A stretch of DNA of 64,000 nt from Oxytricha trifallax (lineage: Eukaryota; Ciliophora; Spirotrichea; Sporadotrichida; Oxytrichidae), in assembly GCA_000711775.1 (NCBI GenBank), contig ARYC01016921.1:1-64000 (forward strand), written 5' to 3'. Positions 60,101 to 64,000 of the stretch are shown here, in pieces. The translations under genes were made by a program, and so were the position numbers. Position 1 is the stretch's first letter. Each line of letters opens with the position of its first letter. The notes beneath the pieces were generated by a model. That model searched no databases, was not told the DNA's origin, and saw only the letters and a program-made list of their open reading frames with translations.

Positions 60101-62952
60101 TAATGATTATAATTTAGAAAAAACTTTTATCTTACAATGCAAATTACCCCTTTTGCAATTTAATTTTAAATTAGTTTCAAGTTCGAATAATATTCCACAG
60201 ATACTATTTTAGAGACAACCATAAATATTTAGTATTTTAACTCTCTTTTAAGCTCTTACTATATCAATCTGATTTTAGAATCTTTCCCCATTATAAATAA
60301 TTTTACTCTATTTATTTATATTTGATTAGATATAATCTTTTAAAATATTATTAATTTATCAAAATAAATCATTTTAAAATTAGCTCTTTATTTTCATTTA
60401 TTTATATATTTAAAGCAATAATAATTATCACTGTAGAGTATTTGTGGATTCATTAATAATTATAGAAATATTCTTTACTATCTTCATGATTTTTCCGTAT
60501 TAAGTAGTAATTTTTTATTAAATTATTTTGTCTATTATTAACCGATTTCTACATTTAAATTTGCCATTATTATAGAAAACAAACTACATCTTTAAAATAA
60601 TCTTTCTGATAAAGATTTTTGTCATATAATTCATAAATAATTATAATTAATTAAAATAAAAGATGTACCCTGCTTATAACATCATAAATTTGCCATTATC
60701 ATTATTAAAATTTTCAATTTATCTTTTTAATTTTCTCCTGCTCTTCTTACCCTTAATATTTGTTAAATATTATCATTAATTAATATTTTAAATTGTAATG
60801 AATGAATTATATAAATTGTTAATTAGTTTAATTGTTGATTAATGTGACATGGGTTGTTAATTCATACAAAAACCGTACTAGCTGATAATTTTGAATTATA
60901 TTTTAAAAAAGATATTGATAGAATTAAACAAATAACCTTATATAAATAAAATATTATTAAAATTGATTTGCAATTTATTAGTTCAATTACCTTTAAAATC
61001 TATTGAAATAGAATTAAAATATAATATATATAATTAAAAAATTTCTTTTTTATCTTACTTTTTTGTAAAATAAAATTAGTTTTTAAGTTACTCTAAGTAA
61101 ATTACTAAAAAATTGCCATAAATTAATTAGTAAATATTTTTTTACACAGAATTAAGAAAAAAAACCCTATAAATTATAGTTTATTCTATTTTTATATATA
61201 AAATATATGTTTTTAATAGAAACTTATTAGTTTAGCTACATTGAAAAACCCCGATTTATTAATTTATAAATTCATTTTTCAATTTATCAGTTATATCTTA
61301 TTTTCCCATATATAATTTGATGAAAGTAATCGCACTAATCGTTAATGTATGTTATTTTTAATTTCATTTAAATGTATTTTGACTACTATCCTTTAAAACA
61401 GTAATCATCATAGTAATAAACTATAAACTTTTGAATTTAACAGATAATTCTTTATTAATTATCCCTGTTTTTATTGTTTTTAAAAACTCATTTTTCAAAT
61501 AAAATAAATTTTAAGAACTAGTAATTTCCAAATATTACATACTAAAATTTTTTGCTAAAGAACCCATTAACATTTTTTCTGATAAGTAAATAATCAATAA
61601 ATCATTTTTTTATTAAATTTTTCTGAGTTTTTGATTCCTTTTTTTTATATTATTTAAATTACTTAGGATAAAAATCAAGGTCTATAGTCATTTAAAATAT
61701 CTATGGAGCATCTTTGAGTTACCCCTTTATTCTTATAATTTTCTTTTAATATCAATAAATCATAGAAAGTTACAGTAATGATAGGTATATTAATAAAAAA
61801 TATTTATTTGTAGGGTAATTTAAATTTTATCAATGATTATTCTCCTTCTTAATCTTATTTTTTATTTAGCTACTTTATTTTAAAAAATTTAATATATCAA
61901 TTCATGCATAATTCTTGCATTTGAATCATTATAATTCGTAACCCCATTATTAATTTAAAATTATTATTTCAATAAAAATTTATAAAAACAATTATTACCT
62001 TATTTAAGTAGGGACAGGGTGAACTTTTAATTTAGAAATCCGAATAATATAAATTTTAGTTTTGGTTTACCCTTTTCTATAAAAAGTTCTCTGATTTACC
62101 AATTTGATCATATTTTATCTTAATTATATATTAATTATAAGTAAATTTAGTGTAACTTCAATAAGCTATCACTTTCTTTACCTTTGTGATATAATTTATT
62201 TAATTAATACTTTAGGATTTAAATTACAATTCTCACAAGCATAGTTAAAAGTATTTAATTATTGTTGAGTTTAAATTGATGGTCTCTCATTGTCATGACC
62301 CCTAATATTTTAGTTTCCCATTAAAGACTAATAAAATAATATTTTAATATAAAATAAATTAGATAGAATGTTAATAATAAATTATCTCGAATAAGGTTAA
62401 TTATTTATTAAACTTATTACTCTTTAAGCATGACCAATATGTAATTAGATATCTCTTAATATAGTTAATCTTTTTTCCAATTAAAATTTAACAATTTGTG
62501 ATTTAATATTTGTAAATGCATCTTTCTTCATAATACAAAAATAAAATAATAATAACTTATATTAATGATAGATTTTTAAATGATTTTGTTATATTCAAAT
62601 ATAAACTCTTAATAAATACCATTTAATATATTTAATAAAATATTAAAAAATAATGTATTTTATCAGCATCTAATTATTTAACTGACATCTTTGACATCTC
62701 ACCTTATTAATATATCAATACTTTCTCCTATAATCATTTAATCATTCTTAGATATAAAATTATTAAAGTTCTCAATTTTTATTGATATCATTTTATTTAT
62801 ATTGTCTAAGTTGTTTAATGATTTACAAACCAGACTAAGTCATAAAATAATTATATTTTTTGCCAAAATAAAATTTATTCCAAATGATGAAACAATCCCT
62901 AATATTTTACCTTTATTATTGTTAAAATAGAATTGAAATGGGGAAATTCAAA
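54189..62952. other. AT-rich gene desert (8.8 kb)
   Basis: Very AT-rich throughout. On both strands, TAA/TAG-tolerant open frames have only the residue composition of random AT-rich DNA, and I recognise no protein, RNA gene or inverted repeat. Probably germline-limited intergenic DNA. Confidence 0.65.
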
Positions 62953-63186
62953 AATAAAAATATAACTGTAGATATATATAATTATAACTGCCTCTAATTA
63001 GGAGTGCTCTAAAATCTAATTTGATTATTAGTAAATTGATTTTAAAGTTATTATGACCAAATTAATAATTAAAAATATATAATTAATAAATTGTGCAAAG
63101 TGTGCAAAAATATAATCATTTAAATACGTTTGATTATTTGCACAATCACTCATACTTTATTAAATATATACAATAATTATATTTGC
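62953..63186 (+). repeat. Left terminal inverted repeat
   Basis: About 234 bp, including GTGCAAAGTGTGCAAAAATA and TTTGCACAATCACTCATAC; the latter two GTGCAAA-type motifs form smaller inverted repeats within the arm. Confidence 0.9.
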
Positions 63187-63198
63187 AATGGCAATCTT

Positions 63199-63766
63199 TC
63201 ATTGTTTATCTGCCTCTGTGACTCTTGTGCTCATCCTGTTGTTACCCTGATCTTCTTCTTAATCGTTGTCATTTGTGTTCTCGGTCCAGGCGTTTTTTCC
63301 ATCAGATCTGTCTAAGAGATAGTTTGCCAGTGATACAGCATTGAAGGGGAACTCTAGTTTACCTGATGCCTTCCACCTTAGGCGATACTGTGATGCATCT
63401 CCTCTCGAAGCAATCTCTTTCATCGGGTGTAATTCTGTTCCATGTGAGATCGTTTGTAGTAATGATTGTACAGCAGTCTTTGTAAAGTATCGCTGACTCC
63501 CCAAATTTGATGTCTACTTGATAACCCTGGCCCTCTAGCAACTTCTTCATGGCGGTATATTGTGCTTATTGAAGAGTCTCTCTATATTCATCTCGTCCAT
63601 CAGTAATACTTGGGGTTCTTTGTCGAGATATCTTCCCTCGACATGGAAACGAGTGAGGCCCGGAATCAACTCATCGCAGATAAAGATTTTATCAATCATT
63701 TTGAGAATGGTGCTCTTGCCGGTGTTTACTGCAGTCATTTGGATATTCAGTTAAACCATTAGCCAT
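63199..63766 (-). pseudogene. Superfamily 3 helicase-like fragment, frame-broken
   Basis: Read on the reverse strand, the segment shows a Walker A-type NTGKST at about 63720, a Walker B-type VLLMDE at about 63600, and a motif C-type IITTND at about 63460. Spacing and order fit SF3 helicases of Rep or primase proteins of small and mid-size DNA viruses and related transposons. The frame changes near 63548 (a TGA overlapped by an ATG) and again near 63360, so no continuous protein is encoded as it stands. The part upstream of Walker A is missing because the right inverted repeat begins there. The last frame ends at TGA 63199-63201 next to the left repeat. GC content and codon use differ sharply from the flanks. 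Confidence 0.75.
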
Positions 63767-64000
63767 TCAAATATAATTATTATATATATTTAATAAAGTA
63801 TGAGTGATTGTGCAAATAATCAAACGTATTTAAATGATTATATTTTTGCACACTTTGCACAATTTATTAATTATATATTTTTAATTATTAATTTAGTCAT
63901 AATAACTTTAAAATCAATTTACCAATAATCAAATTAAATTTTAGAGCACTCCTAATTAGAGGCAGTTATAATTATATATATCTACAGTTATATTTTTATT
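63767..64000 (-). repeat. Right terminal inverted repeat (reaches window end)
   Basis: Reverse complement of 62953-63186 with a few substitutions; possibly continues beyond the window. Confidence 0.9.

Larger units (their letters stand above)
62953..64000. mobile_element. Element with terminal inverted repeats of about 234 bp flanking a GC-richer helicase-like core
   Basis: The sequence from 62953 to about 63186 is repeated as its reverse complement from about 63767 to 64000 with only a handful of differences, both starting with AATAAAAATATAACTGTAGA at the outer edge. The interior (about 580 bp) is markedly GC-richer and codes on the reverse strand for helicase motifs. The right outer boundary coincides with the window end, so target duplication cannot be checked and the repeat may extend further. 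Long inverted repeats plus a replication-type helicase recall large virus-like DNA transposons, but no integrase, polymerase or capsid gene is present here. Confidence 0.88.

Noticed and set aside
1-64000. CRISPR arrays, bacterial promoters, ribosome binding sites or operons
   Set aside because: The DNA is eukaryotic; no regularly spaced direct repeats were seen.
1-64000. Scrambled (permuted or inverted) MDSs
   Set aside because: Every junction I could resolve is in linear order on one strand; unresolved parts of the kinase, TPR, WD40 and Gln-rich genes leave room for exceptions.

Overview
The window is germline (micronuclear) DNA of a spirotrich ciliate, most likely a hypotrich of the Oxytricha/Stylonychia/Tetmemena kind. 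Two things in the sequence show this. First, conserved proteins (EML, acylaminoacyl-peptidase, UMP-CMP kinase, an ARF-like GTPase) read through many in-frame TAA and TAG codons as glutamine, and TGA is the only stop. Second, the genes are cut into segments (MDSs) by AT-rich internal eliminated sequences (IESs). Each IES is bounded by a short direct repeat (pointer, 2-9 bp), and removing it with one pointer copy restores the reading frame. More than 35 IESs were resolved by hand. For EML, acylaminoacyl-peptidase, the COMM gene, the membrane protein and the Sas10-family gene the spliced lengths come out as exact codon multiples. All resolved genes are in linear, unscrambled order. The species itself is inferred, not proven.

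Layout. 0-10 kb (+ strand): EML-type WD40 protein, acylaminoacyl-peptidase, a COMM-domain-like protein and a single-pass membrane protein. 10.2-12.3 kb (-): Sas10/neuroguidin-type ribosome biogenesis protein. 12.9-25 kb (-): two tandem paralogous protein kinases with long divergent N-terminal regions, both loaded with inverted-repeat elements inside germline-limited DNA. 25-32 kb: an AT-rich gene desert with one palindromic element. 32.3-36.9 kb (-): a Gln-rich protein, resolved only in part. 37.1-37.5 kb: a second copy of the palindromic element. 38.1-40.2 kb (+): SAM-dependent methyltransferase. 40.6-46.8 kb (-): a TPR protein and a WD40 protein. 47.2-48.5 kb (+): UMP-CMP kinase, followed by a stray fragment of a paralogous UMP-CMP kinase. 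49.1-50.1 kb (-): ARF-like GTPase. 50.8-54.2 kb (+): coiled-coil protein. 54.2-62.9 kb: gene desert. 62.95-64 kb: an element with terminal inverted repeats of about 234 bp around a GC-richer, frame-broken superfamily 3 helicase-like segment.

The genes do not form a pathway. They are separate housekeeping and cytoskeletal or signalling loci that would be processed into somatic (macronuclear) chromosomes. The main interest lies in the germline-limited part. There are four families of short inverted-repeat elements: one with 8-bp target duplications (three copies), one with TA duplications (two copies), one with CTAAAACCCC-type ends (two copies), and a single 1.07-kb IES that is almost entirely one inverted repeat. 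Several sit inside IESs and would be removed with them. The last element, carrying virus- or Rep-type helicase motifs between inverted repeats, is the least conventional feature.
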